Shown here in pieces: positions 38,801 through 46,168 of a stretch of 52,772 bases of DNA. Within the stretch, counting starts at the first letter, position 1; every line of letters begins with the position of its first letter. The notes beneath the pieces were generated by a model. That model made no database searches. It was not told where the DNA came from and saw only the letters and a list, made by a program, of their open reading frames with translations. Source of the stretch: Robiginitomaculum sp. Lineage in GTDB: Bacteria > Pseudomonadota > Alphaproteobacteria > Caulobacterales > Maricaulaceae. The DNA is taken from positions 1-52,772 of the forward strand of contig JAUZSF010000007.1 in assembly GCA_030949705.1 (NCBI GenBank). Reading direction: 5' to 3'. Position numbers and translations under genes: made by a program.

Positions 38801-39331
38801 AAATACATCCACCACACCGCCGCGCACCGCATAATCCCCCGGCTCCATTACCGTGCCGGCACGGGCATAACCATTCATCTGTAAATGTTCGGTCAGGGCA
38901 TCCATGCCAATGCGGGAACCGCCGCGCGCCTCAAACCCGGCTTTGCCAAGCTCACCACGGGGCGGCACGCGCTGGGTCAATGCATTAATGGTGGTAATCA
39001 CCAGCCGGGCCGCTGGCTGGGTATCCTGTACCAAGGCCCACAAGGTGCCCGCACGCGTCGCCGCAATATCAGCGGCCGGCGATACCCGGTCATAGGGCAG
39101 ACAATCCCATGCGGGCAGGCGCAACACTTCTATATCGGGGGCGAAAAACCCACAGGCACCGGCAAAGGCCGCCGCGCGGGCGTCATCACGGGCTACAAAA
39201 ACGCTTACCCCGCCGCGCACCCGTGCCGCATCACAAAACAGCAGCGCATCATAACCTTCAGGCGCGCTGCCGATGTCCAGACGGCCAGGTGCCTTGGCAA
39301 CCCTGTTCAGCACATCGGAGAGAGTGCTCAT
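35849..39331 (-). CDS. mfd: Transcription-repair coupling factor
   Basis: 1160 residues. Releases RNA polymerase stalled at DNA damage and recruits UvrA. Domain order is normal: UvrB-like N-terminal part (GYDALLFCDAARVRGG, DYAVRGGVVDVFPPG), the RNA-polymerase-interacting domain (EDLVVHVDHGIGRFIGL), the translocase with Walker A GDVGFGKTEIALRAAF, MIIDEEQHFGVRHKEQL, TLTATPIPRTLQMAL, STTIIESGLDIPTANT, QLRGRVGRS, and the C-terminal TRCF domain. The frame is complete over 3.5 kb, so homopolymer errors seen elsewhere do not affect it. It follows sdhE by 30 bases; that order near recG is common in this class. Confidence 0.97.
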   Translation of the reverse strand: MSTLSDVLNRVAKAPGRLDIGSAPEGYDALLFCDAARVRGGVSVFVARDDARAAAFAGACGFFAPDIEVLRLPAWDCLPYDRVSPAADIAATRAGTLWALVQDTQPAARLVITTINALTQRVPPRGELGKAGFEARGGSRIGMDALTEHLQMNGYARAGTVMEPGDYAVRGGVVDVFPPGRSEPIRLDFFGDTLESIRSFDPQSQRSLKTLDKGTLAPVSEVLLTPQSISRFRTGFVRAFGAAQNDALYDAVSAGARPQGIEHWMPLFFEQTETVFDYFGPDALITLDHLADESLSERVKMVEDYYQSRRDGAAETSTSSLSAPAYRALAPAALYLNDTQFAALIEGLDVRQFSPFPLPPAAGMVDAGGKTGRVFTAERSTSNTNVYDAVRGHINTLRQDSKKVLIVGWSTGSAERTAGVLEDHGVAGIKEIEAFFEFGALPAKAIARAVLPLDHGFETDDFAVIAEQDILGDRLAHARRKKRAANFIAEVASLHPEDLVVHVDHGIGRFIGLTTLNVGEAPHDCLELHYAGGDKLFLPVENIELLSRYGSESANATLDKLGGAAWQARKAKAKKRLRDMAGELIEIAAAREMRTADVIAPPAGEWDEFCARFPFVETDDQLSSIADVLDDLAKGRPMDRLICGDVGFGKTEIALRAAFVVAMTGRQVAVVAPTTLLARQHYRTFKERFAGWPVRIGRLSRLVTTKEAKATREALASGQMDIVIGTHALLSKQVKFRDLALMIIDEEQHFGVRHKEQLKSLRADVHVLTLTATPIPRTLQMALSGIRELSLIATPPVDRLAVRTYVAPFDTVTVREALLRERFRGGQSFFVVPRILDLEEIEQFLRDSVPEVSYIVAHGQMSPSELEDIMTAFYEGRYDVLLSTTIIESGLDIPTANTLIVHRADRFGLSQLYQLRGRVGRSKVRGYAYLTIPAKFKITKTAEARLKVLSSLDTLGAGFTLASHDLDLRGGGNLLGEEQSGQIRDVGVELYQAMLEEAVAEMKTGNAQSDTEWTPQINTGVSVLIPEHYVPDLDVRLQLYRRLASADSHEEREAFAAELIDRFGPLPDEARHLLSVMQIKALCKKAGIEKADAGPKGVVLTFRGAAFTNPLGLVELMGRNPNSYKLRPDQKLVMRGNWPEPVQRLRGVEMAVREIASLVD

Positions 39332-39361
39332 CCTTAGCCGCTCCGACCATCCCGGAGAGTT

Positions 39362-39611
39362 TCAGACAAGGGCAAAATCGCGGATTTCCGCCATAATGGG
39401 CGTGTCAAACGCCGCTGGCATTTCCACCTTGCCGGTAATCCAGTGATATAACGGCCCATCTTCTTCGGCCAGAATGGCTTCAAACTGGTCCAGCTCATCG
39501 GCTGTTAGAGAGGCCAAACGCCGGTCAGCAAAACTGCCCAGGATCAGGTCCATTTCCTTAAAGCCCCGATGCCAGGCCCGAAACAACATACGCTTTTTTT
39601 CGATTTTCCAT
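39362..39611 (-). CDS. sdhE: Succinate dehydrogenase assembly factor SdhE (one frameshift)
   Basis: Helps attach FAD to succinate dehydrogenase. The RGxxE motif is intact in RAWHRGFKEMDLILGSF. As written, the frame starts at an internal ATG, giving 75 residues. Upstream, ATG at 39611 reads MENRKK and then shifts at the T-run 39594-39600 (A7 on the coding strand). One A fewer gives MENRKKRMLFRAWHRG, the normal family N-terminus, and an 82-residue protein. I take the longer form as real and the extra base as a sequencing error. It is transcribed with mfd. Confidence 0.9.
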
Positions 39612-39820
39612 GGCGCTGGCTATAGGCCAAATTGCCCACAAAACAAACGGCAAATCAGCGTTATTATGCAGCATCTTTGCGGAGCGGACTATGGCGTCAT
39701 GATCCGGTCATAATTTTCTTGATACTTCTTTGTGATTCATGAAGTATGCTCTGGTATGCCCATACCGTGCCAGACATATGCTCGCCTATGGGGTCTTAAG
39801 CCGGTATGATGGGTACAGTA

Positions 39821-40816
39821 ATGATAAAACACGGGTTTTATATTCTGGCTTTGTGTGCCGGCCTGGGGCTGTTGGCCCCAAGCGCCCATAGTGCGTCTGG
39901 TATCCCCCCCTCTATACTGCGAGTGCTGACCTATAACATCAATGCCCTGCCCAGCCCGGTTATTCGCCACAAAACTGCGCGCTTGAACCGCATTGCGCAA
40001 ATTCTTAAAGAACGTCGCGAACAGGGTACCCAACCCGACATTGTGGTCCTGCAAGAAGCCTTTGGCGAACGTTGTAATGTGATCATTGAACAAAGCGGTT
40101 ATAAATATGTGGTGCGGGGACCGGGGCGTAAATCCGGCAAGAACCCACGCGGCACCTCCTGGGGAGTGGAAAGCGGTCGTTCTTATGCCAAGCGGGCAAA
40201 GCCGCAGAAATTCATGGGCAGCGGCCTGATTATCCTTAGTGATTATAAAATCACCAACCCGGTTTTCACGACCTTCAGCGGCCAGGCCTGTGCCGGTCTG
40301 GATTGTCTGGCCAACAAAGCCATTGTGATGACAGAAATTACCGTGCCGGGCCTGGATACGCCAGTTAAGCTGGTTACCTCGCATTTTAATTCCAACCGCT
40401 CAGCCAAAGCGCCCGGGGCTGTACGCCTGCGTGCACACCAGCAGCAAACCGACATTCTGGCCAAGTTTCTGGCCCGAACCACCTCTATGGAGGCACCACT
40501 GATCCTGGCGGGCGACTTTAACACCAAGCTGCCGGCGCGGTACCAGTATTTTCGAAAGGAAATTAACGCACTGGACGCTGCTGAGAGCTGTCTGAAAACC
40601 GGCACTTCCTGTGCGCTGGCCCCACAAACAACCCCTGCAGAAGTGCTGTATCTTACCGATGATAAACAGTTCTACCGTTCGGGCAGTGCCACCTTGCTGA
40701 CCCCGGTTTATATCGAACGCAATTTCCGCGAACTCCTGAATGGGCGCGCGCTTTCCGACCATACGGGTTATGAAGTCCATTATGCACTGAACACCCCCAA
40801 TAAGGACGGACAATAG
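39821..40816 (+). CDS. Secreted endonuclease/exonuclease/phosphatase-fold protein
   Basis: 331 residues from the ATG at 39821, which opens a signal peptide (MIKHGFYILALCAGLGLLAP, cleavage after SAHSA). An ATG fifteen bases upstream is possible. The EEP metal-enzyme signatures are present: VLTYNINALPSP (Asn), IVVLQEAFGE (Glu), LVTSHFNSN (His), LAGDFNTKL (Asp-x-Asn) and LSDHTGYEVHY (Asp-His). Known secreted members include sphingomyelinases, nucleases and inositol-phosphate phosphatases; nothing here decides between them. Four cysteines suggest disulfides. It stops three bases before a MipA-like outer-membrane protein gene. Confidence 0.88.
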   Translation: MIKHGFYILALCAGLGLLAPSAHSASGIPPSILRVLTYNINALPSPVIRHKTARLNRIAQILKERREQGTQPDIVVLQEAFGERCNVIIEQSGYKYVVRGPGRKSGKNPRGTSWGVESGRSYAKRAKPQKFMGSGLIILSDYKITNPVFTTFSGQACAGLDCLANKAIVMTEITVPGLDTPVKLVTSHFNSNRSAKAPGAVRLRAHQQQTDILAKFLARTTSMEAPLILAGDFNTKLPARYQYFRKEINALDAAESCLKTGTSCALAPQTTPAEVLYLTDDKQFYRSGSATLLTPVYIERNFRELLNGRALSDHTGYEVHYALNTPNKDGQ

Positions 40817-40819
40817 ACC

Positions 40820-41671
40820 GTGCGTTTTTCTCGCCTCCATGATCGCCTGTGGGTGATAACACTTGTGATCGGGACGGTTGTGCCAGTGATGGCCCATGCT
40901 GATGTGCGCTCGACCCCCACAGGCCCGCCGATTTATGTCAAAGCCATTGAGCTGAATTTGGAAGACCGGAGTAGCAACTGGCATGGGCGTTACGGGGCGG
41001 GGATCGCTCTGGTTCCTGAATTTCCCGGTGCCAACAGCCATACACTGGATCTGGATCTGGATCTCAAGCTGTTCTGGAAAAATACATTTTTTATCGAGAA
41101 TGGCACCATGGGGGTCATTGCCTTTAACAACCGGATTTGGCGCGCCGGGGCTTTGTTGCGCGGTGTTCAGGGACGGCACGTACGCAATCTTCCTGAATCG
41201 CTGAAAGGTCTGGGCAAGGTCGATGACCGGCTGGATGGCGGTGTCTTTGTCGGCATGTCTTTGTATAAAACCTATCTGACGGGCGAATTTTTTACCGACC
41301 TTTCCGATGTCACCAATGGCGAGACGTTTAATTTAGAGGGCGGCTATACGATGGAGCTGAGCCGCAAAATGAGACTGGTCCCCTTCGTCCGTCTGAAATG
41401 GGGCTCCGGCCAGCATTTGCAGAAATTTTTTGGCGTTGATACCGCTCAGTCTCTGGCCACCGGCCTGGAGCCTTATCATGCCAAGATGAGCCTGTATGAA
41501 AGCATTGCCGGTCTGGTATTTGAAAATGATCTGGGCAAAAAATGGCGTCTGGGCGCCAGCGCCCACATGGGATTTTTGCATGGCGCGGCGGGCAACAGCC
41601 CGATCACCCGCAGCCAGTATGGCAGCCATGGCCAGTTCACGGCGCGTATAAAATTGCTGAAAACATTTTGA
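40820..41671 (+). CDS. MipA/OmpV-family outer-membrane protein
   Basis: 283 residues from GTG at 40820, with a signal peptide (VRFSRLHDRLWVITLVIGTV, cleavage near AHA-DV). The rest is an outer-membrane beta-barrel: alternating strands, GAGIALVPEFPGANSHTL, FFIENGTMGVIAFNN, GGVFVGMSLYKTYLTGEFF, and the terminal aromatic residue Phe expected for barrel insertion. The pattern fits MipA/OmpV. Three bases after the EEP gene stop, so probably coupled to it: a secreted hydrolase and a barrel in one unit. Confidence 0.82.
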   Translation: MRFSRLHDRLWVITLVIGTVVPVMAHADVRSTPTGPPIYVKAIELNLEDRSSNWHGRYGAGIALVPEFPGANSHTLDLDLDLKLFWKNTFFIENGTMGVIAFNNRIWRAGALLRGVQGRHVRNLPESLKGLGKVDDRLDGGVFVGMSLYKTYLTGEFFTDLSDVTNGETFNLEGGYTMELSRKMRLVPFVRLKWGSGQHLQKFFGVDTAQSLATGLEPYHAKMSLYESIAGLVFENDLGKKWRLGASAHMGFLHGAAGNSPITRSQYGSHGQFTARIKLLKTF

Positions 41672-41720
41672 ACGCAAAACCAGTGGCGAAACGGCGCCGT
41701 CATGGTTTATGGTCATCTGC

Positions 41721-43802
41721 ATGCGGCCTCAAATTCTCTTTCCTCTTTTTGCCAATACCGATGTCCTGGCGGGCGTCGGGCCAAAGGTGGCACAAAATCT
41801 GGAAAAATTGGGTGCAAAACATGTGCTGGATTTGCTGTTCATGATGCCAAACAGCTTGGTGGACCGGCGCTCGCGCCCCGGCATTGCCAACGCCATAGAT
41901 GGACAGATTGCCAGTTTTGAGGTGGAGGTCGAAGAGCATGTCCCCCCGCCGCGACGCGGCCTGCCCTATCGGGTACGAGCCCATGATGACACCGGGTTTT
42001 TGACCCTGGCCTGGTTTCATGGCCGCCCGGATTACCTGGTGCGCCAGCTTCCTCCCGGGGAAAAGCGTATCGTCAGCGGCAAGGTGGAACGTTTCAGCGG
42101 CGAAATACAGATGCTGCACCCGGACTATATCGTCAGCCCGCAACATGCCGACGAAATCCCGGCCATAGAGCCAGTTTACCCAATGACACAGGGCCTGGCC
42201 GCCAAAACCCTGCGCAAGGCCATCACCGGTGCGTTGGAACGCGCCCCGGAACTGGAAGAATGGATCGATCCAGGGCTGTTGGCTGCAAAAGGCTGGCCCA
42301 CCTGGCGAAGCGCCCTGATGGCCCTGCACCAGCCCACGGATTTGCATGTACTGGACGAAGACAGCCCGGCACGATGCCGGCTGGCCTATGACGAGCTGTT
42401 ATCACGCCAACTGGCGCTGGCTATGGTGCGCGCACACCGACGCGCCAAACCCGGCATGGCCCTGACCGGCGATGGCCAGAAGATACAAGCTATACTGGAG
42501 GCCGCGCCCTTTACCCCTACCGGTGCGCAAACCCGCGTTTTTGCCAAAATTGAGGCCGATATGGCCGTCCCAGAGCGCATGATGCGCCTGCTGCAGGGCG
42601 ATGTGGGGTCGGGCAAAACCTTTGTGGCAGCGCTGGCCGCGGCCCGCGCAGTCGAGGCCGGAGGGCAATGCGCCCTGATGGCTCCTACCGAAATACTGGC
42701 ACGCCAGCATGCACACTCTCTGGCGCCTTTGCTGGAGGCGGCAGACCTGAAACTGGGCATTCTGACTGGACGGGACAAGGGCAAGGAACGGGCGCGCATT
42801 CTGGAACAGCTAAAAAGCGGCGAAATCGACGTGATCTGTGGCACCCACGCGCTCTTTCAGGAAGGGGTGGAATTTCACAATCTGGCGCTGGTGATCATTG
42901 ATGAACAACACCGTTTTGGCGTCTCGGACCGTTTGCGCCTCACGCAAAAAGGCGCGCGGCCAGATCTGTTGGTGATGACCGCCACGCCAATACCGCGCAC
43001 GCTGGCGCTGGCGGTTTATGGGGATATGGACCTGTCCAAGCTAGACGAAAAGCCGCCGGGACGAACCCCGGTCACCACCCGAGTGATGCCCCTGGATCGT
43101 CTGGAAGACGTGATCAGCCGTATCGGCAAGTTGATCCAGAATGGCGGGCGGGCCTATTGGGTTTGCCCGCTGGTCGAAGAAAGCGACAAGGTGGACATGG
43201 CCGCCGCCGAGGACCGTTATCATGACCTGAAAGCGCGTTTCGGAGATCGCATTGGCCTGATCCATGGCCGTATGCCAGCCCCGGAAAAAGAACGCCTGTC
43301 CCAGGCCTTCAAAAATGGCGATATACAGATTTTGGTCGCCACCACGGTGGTCGAAGTAGGTATGGATGTGCCCGAGGCCAGTGTGATGGTGATCGAACAG
43401 GCCGAACGCTTTGGCCTGGCCCAATTGCACCAGCTTCGTGGCCGGGTTGGACGCTCTAGCCAGACCTCGGCCTGTTTATTGCTCTACAAGCCCCCCTTGG
43501 GCGAGATCGCGCGCAAGCGTCTGGAAACCCTGCGCAATACCGATGACGGCTTTTTGATCGCCGAGACCGACTGGAAACTGCGCGGCATGGGCGATCTTCT
43601 CGGCATGCGCCAAAGCGGCCTGCCGCGCAATCGGTTTGCCCGGCTGGAAAGTGATACAGACCTGTTGGAAATTGCCAATACCCAGGCCCGCATGATCGCC
43701 CAGAGCGACCCGGACCTTACTAGCAAGCGCGGTACGGCCCTGCGCCAGTTACTGTATCTGTTTGAACAGGATCAGGCGGTGCGTTTGCTCTCGTCCGGCT
43801 GA
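41721..43802 (+). CDS. recG: ATP-dependent DNA helicase RecG
   Basis: 693 residues starting at MRPQILFPLF (41721), the usual alphaproteobacterial RecG start; an upstream ATG at 41709 is possible. It remodels stalled replication forks and Holliday junctions. Visible: wedge domain with DTGFLTLAWFHGRPDYL, Walker A GDVGSGKTFVAALAAARA, LVIIDEQHRFGVSDR, MTATPIPRTLALAVYGDMD, TTVVEVGMDVPEASVMVI, QLRGRVGRS and the C-terminal GDLLGMRQSG. Its 3' end overlaps the convergent DUF502 gene by 31 bases. Intact. Confidence 0.96.
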   Translation: MRPQILFPLFANTDVLAGVGPKVAQNLEKLGAKHVLDLLFMMPNSLVDRRSRPGIANAIDGQIASFEVEVEEHVPPPRRGLPYRVRAHDDTGFLTLAWFHGRPDYLVRQLPPGEKRIVSGKVERFSGEIQMLHPDYIVSPQHADEIPAIEPVYPMTQGLAAKTLRKAITGALERAPELEEWIDPGLLAAKGWPTWRSALMALHQPTDLHVLDEDSPARCRLAYDELLSRQLALAMVRAHRRAKPGMALTGDGQKIQAILEAAPFTPTGAQTRVFAKIEADMAVPERMMRLLQGDVGSGKTFVAALAAARAVEAGGQCALMAPTEILARQHAHSLAPLLEAADLKLGILTGRDKGKERARILEQLKSGEIDVICGTHALFQEGVEFHNLALVIIDEQHRFGVSDRLRLTQKGARPDLLVMTATPIPRTLALAVYGDMDLSKLDEKPPGRTPVTTRVMPLDRLEDVISRIGKLIQNGGRAYWVCPLVEESDKVDMAAAEDRYHDLKARFGDRIGLIHGRMPAPEKERLSQAFKNGDIQILVATTVVEVGMDVPEASVMVIEQAERFGLAQLHQLRGRVGRSSQTSACLLLYKPPLGEIARKRLETLRNTDDGFLIAETDWKLRGMGDLLGMRQSGLPRNRFARLESDTDLLEIANTQARMIAQSDPDLTSKRGTALRQLLYLFEQDQAVRLLSSG

Positions 43803-44479
43803 GAGGTTTTGCCATTGGGGTATACCAGTCCCGCCGACAGGATCAGCTTGGCGCCGGCATCCACCGGCATGTCCAGATAGGTCAGGTTTTCTTTCTTTTC
43901 ATAGATCAGAAACCCCGAGGTCGGGTTTGGGGCCGTGGGAATAAACACCCCCACCACATCCTCGCCCAGAGAGGCCGCAATCTCGCCCTGTGCCGGGGCC
44001 GAAACAAACCCCACCGCAAAAGTACCCTTGCGGGGATATTCCACCAGCACCACCTTGTCGAAGGATTGTTCCTGTTGGGACAAGATGGTTTGCACGATCT
44101 GCTTGACCGTGCCGTAAATACTGCTGACCAAGGGCACCCGCTCGACAATACGTTCGCCCATGCCGATCAGGGAACGGCCAAAGATATTGGCGGTAATCGC
44201 CCCCAAAAAGGTCAGCGCCACCACCGCAATCAACAGGCCCAGGCCCGGTATGGCAACGGGAAGGTAATTCTCGGGGTTATATTCCGCCGGTATCAGTGGC
44301 ACCACGCGGCCATCAACCCAGCGTAAAAAACTCCAGACCAGCCACAAGGTCGCCGCAATTGGCGCCGAAACCACAATGCCGGTTAGAAAGCTGTTGCGCA
44401 GCCATAATAACAAGCCTTTGTGCCGGGGTGGTTTGACCAGGATTTCGTGATCATGTTCTTCTTTGTTTTTATTATGCAT
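43772..44479 (-). CDS. DUF502 membrane protein
   Basis: 235 residues from the ATG at 44479 (MHNKNKEEHDHEI); the open frame extends upstream without support. Two membrane spans: SFLTGIVVSAPIAATLWLVWSF near 30-50 and LPVAIPGLGLLIAVVALTFLGAI near 72-96, then the DUF502 block GERIVERVPLVSSIYGTVKQIVQTI, KVVLVEYPRKGTFAVGFVS and GVFIPTAPNPTSGFLIYE. Function unknown; homologues occur across alphaproteobacteria, often near recG. It ends inside the recG 3' end on the other strand. Confidence 0.9.
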   Translation of the reverse strand: MHNKNKEEHDHEILVKPPRHKGLLLWLRNSFLTGIVVSAPIAATLWLVWSFLRWVDGRVVPLIPAEYNPENYLPVAIPGLGLLIAVVALTFLGAITANIFGRSLIGMGERIVERVPLVSSIYGTVKQIVQTILSQQEQSFDKVVLVEYPRKGTFAVGFVSAPAQGEIAASLGEDVVGVFIPTAPNPTSGFLIYEKKENLTYLDMPVDAGAKLILSAGLVYPNGKTSQPDESKRTA

Positions 44480-44608
44480 TTCATCACCAGTGTTCAGGCC
44501 TTTACAGGTAAGTGGGGAGTGAACCTGAGCATACAAGCCCTCTATCAACTTGAATATATATAGACCGTGTGGCGCAATTATGCTCTGATTCGGGCACGGG
44601 AATGAGAC

Positions 44609-45790
44609 ATGAACATAAGCCGAAAAAAAATCATCCGTTATGGCCTGTTCGGGGGGCTGGGATTTTTATTCCTGCTAGGTGTTTTTGCTCTGGTTTCACA
44701 GGACAACCTGTTTCGCTTTCTCAACGATCCACGCGTGCCCTTTCAGACCTACGCCCCGCCGCCCGCCGCCGATTATACCCAGGCCGCGGCCTGGGCCATG
44801 CCCCCTGCAGAAACCGATGGAGCCAGCGTATTTGTGGTCACCCCCACCATTTATTGGGGTGGCAAGGACTGGAACACCCCGATTGATGCCCCCAAACCAC
44901 GCAAACGGTTGTGGCGGGTGGCCATTCCCAATTGGGCTGGCCCCTTTGCCAAGGCGGGGGTGGTATCTATCCCCTATTATCGCTCGGCATCGCTGTTTTC
45001 CTTTCTGACCATACGCGGCGATGCCCGCGGCGCACGCCGACTGGCCTACGAAGATGTTTTGCGGGCCTTTGATGCCTTTGTCGCACAAACCGGCGGCAAA
45101 GGGCCAATCGTACTGGTGGGAGCCGAACAGGGCGGCCTGCACATACTTGGCCTGTTACAGGATCGCTTTAACGACCCCTATTTACGCGAACGGCTGGCCG
45201 CCGCCTATATTCTGGATTTTGCGGTACCGCTGGACCTGTTTGAAGGCTCTCTCAACGGTCTTTCCCTGTGCCAGGACAAAGGCGATTCGCGCTGTGTCAT
45301 CACCTATGGCGCGTTCCAGCCCCGCGAAAAGACAGAGATAAAACGCTTTGCCGAACGCACGCTAGTGTGGGATGAGCGCGGACAACTTATCCCCACCAAG
45401 GGGCGCGCCCTGGCCTGTGTGAACCCGATCCTTGGCGGTGCGGTTGATGATTTTGCGCCCAAGCGCCTGCATCTGGGCGGTGTTGCCGCCACCGGGCTGG
45501 AATGGGGCACTGCCCCGGCCCCCATGCCGGCGCAAACTTCGGCCCAATGTGCAGATGGTATCTTGCTGGTGGATCGGCCAAAATCGCGCGCCTTGCGCAA
45601 ACGCATGGGCTTTGGCAATCGCTTCAAGCCCGACCCGTTCAATCTTTTTTATGAAGACCTGTCCAAAGATGCGGTTCAACGGGTGGAAAACCTGAATACG
45701 CGCTTTAAAACCGAAGGCCGTCTGGCCCCGCCCTTTGAAAATTCAATGGAGATTCTGGACAGCCCCATTCGCGGCGTACCCGGCGGTTAG
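44609..45790 (+). CDS. DUF3089 alpha/beta-hydrolase-like protein lacking the Ser nucleophile
   Basis: 393 residues with an N-terminal anchor (LFGGLGFLFLLGVFALVSQ) and a DUF3089 fold: ASVFVVTPTIYWGGKDWNTPID, VSIPYYRSASLFSF, RRLAYEDVLRAFDAFVAQTGG. At the nucleophile elbow, where relatives have G-H-S-Q-G, the sequence is VGAEQGGLHI: the serine is replaced by glutamate. Downstream blocks (VITYGAFQPRE, the DDFAPKRLHLGG segment) look intact. It may have lost hydrolysis and serve as a binding protein, or use another mechanism. Divergent from DUF502 and overlapping the stop of the ACT protein gene by four bases. Confidence 0.85.
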   Translation: MNISRKKIIRYGLFGGLGFLFLLGVFALVSQDNLFRFLNDPRVPFQTYAPPPAADYTQAAAWAMPPAETDGASVFVVTPTIYWGGKDWNTPIDAPKPRKRLWRVAIPNWAGPFAKAGVVSIPYYRSASLFSFLTIRGDARGARRLAYEDVLRAFDAFVAQTGGKGPIVLVGAEQGGLHILGLLQDRFNDPYLRERLAAAYILDFAVPLDLFEGSLNGLSLCQDKGDSRCVITYGAFQPREKTEIKRFAERTLVWDERGQLIPTKGRALACVNPILGGAVDDFAPKRLHLGGVAATGLEWGTAPAPMPAQTSAQCADGILLVDRPKSRALRKRMGFGNRFKPDPFNLFYEDLSKDAVQRVENLNTRFKTEGRLAPPFENSMEILDSPIRGVPGG

Positions 45791-46167
45791 TCCAGCACCG
45801 TGGCCACCGCTGCCAGTGCTACCCGCGCCGCAGCCGCCTGCTCGGCCTTTACAAACAAATAGTCCGTGTCATGGGTGGAGATCGCAAAAAGGCTGATCCC
45901 GGCATCGGCCAAGGCCGTACTCAGGCGCGATAAAATCCCCACCAGCGCAAAGTCCAGCACACCACAGACCCTGAAACCAACCCAGCCGGTTTCGCATTTT
46001 TGCGTATTGATTTCGCGCCCTTCGGGATAAACCAGCGACAGCTCGTCATCGGTCCGGGTGACAGATACAAAGCCATCATCAGCCCAAAAATCGGGTGGTA
46101 AGGCCGCCCCCGGTGCCAAACGGGCCACGCAATACCGCCCGGGCATGGGCTTCAGTGTCAAAGACAC
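45787..46167 (-). CDS. ACT-domain protein (ACT_7/CASTOR-like)
   Basis: 126 residues from a GTG at 46167 with AATAAG before it; the frame upstream lies inside clpA and is not used. Typical layout: SLTLKPMPGRYCVARLAPG, the strand ELSLVYPEG, and the ACT core GWVGFRVCGVLDFALVGILSRLSTALADAGISLFAISTHDTDYLFVK. Such double-ACT proteins bind small ligands such as amino acids. The start sits two bases after the clpA stop, so it may be cotranscribed with clpS-clpA. Ligand unknown. Confidence 0.85.
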   Translation of the reverse strand: MSLTLKPMPGRYCVARLAPGAALPPDFWADDGFVSVTRTDDELSLVYPEGREINTQKCETGWVGFRVCGVLDFALVGILSRLSTALADAGISLFAISTHDTDYLFVKAEQAAAARVALAAVATVLD

Positions 46168-46168
46168 C

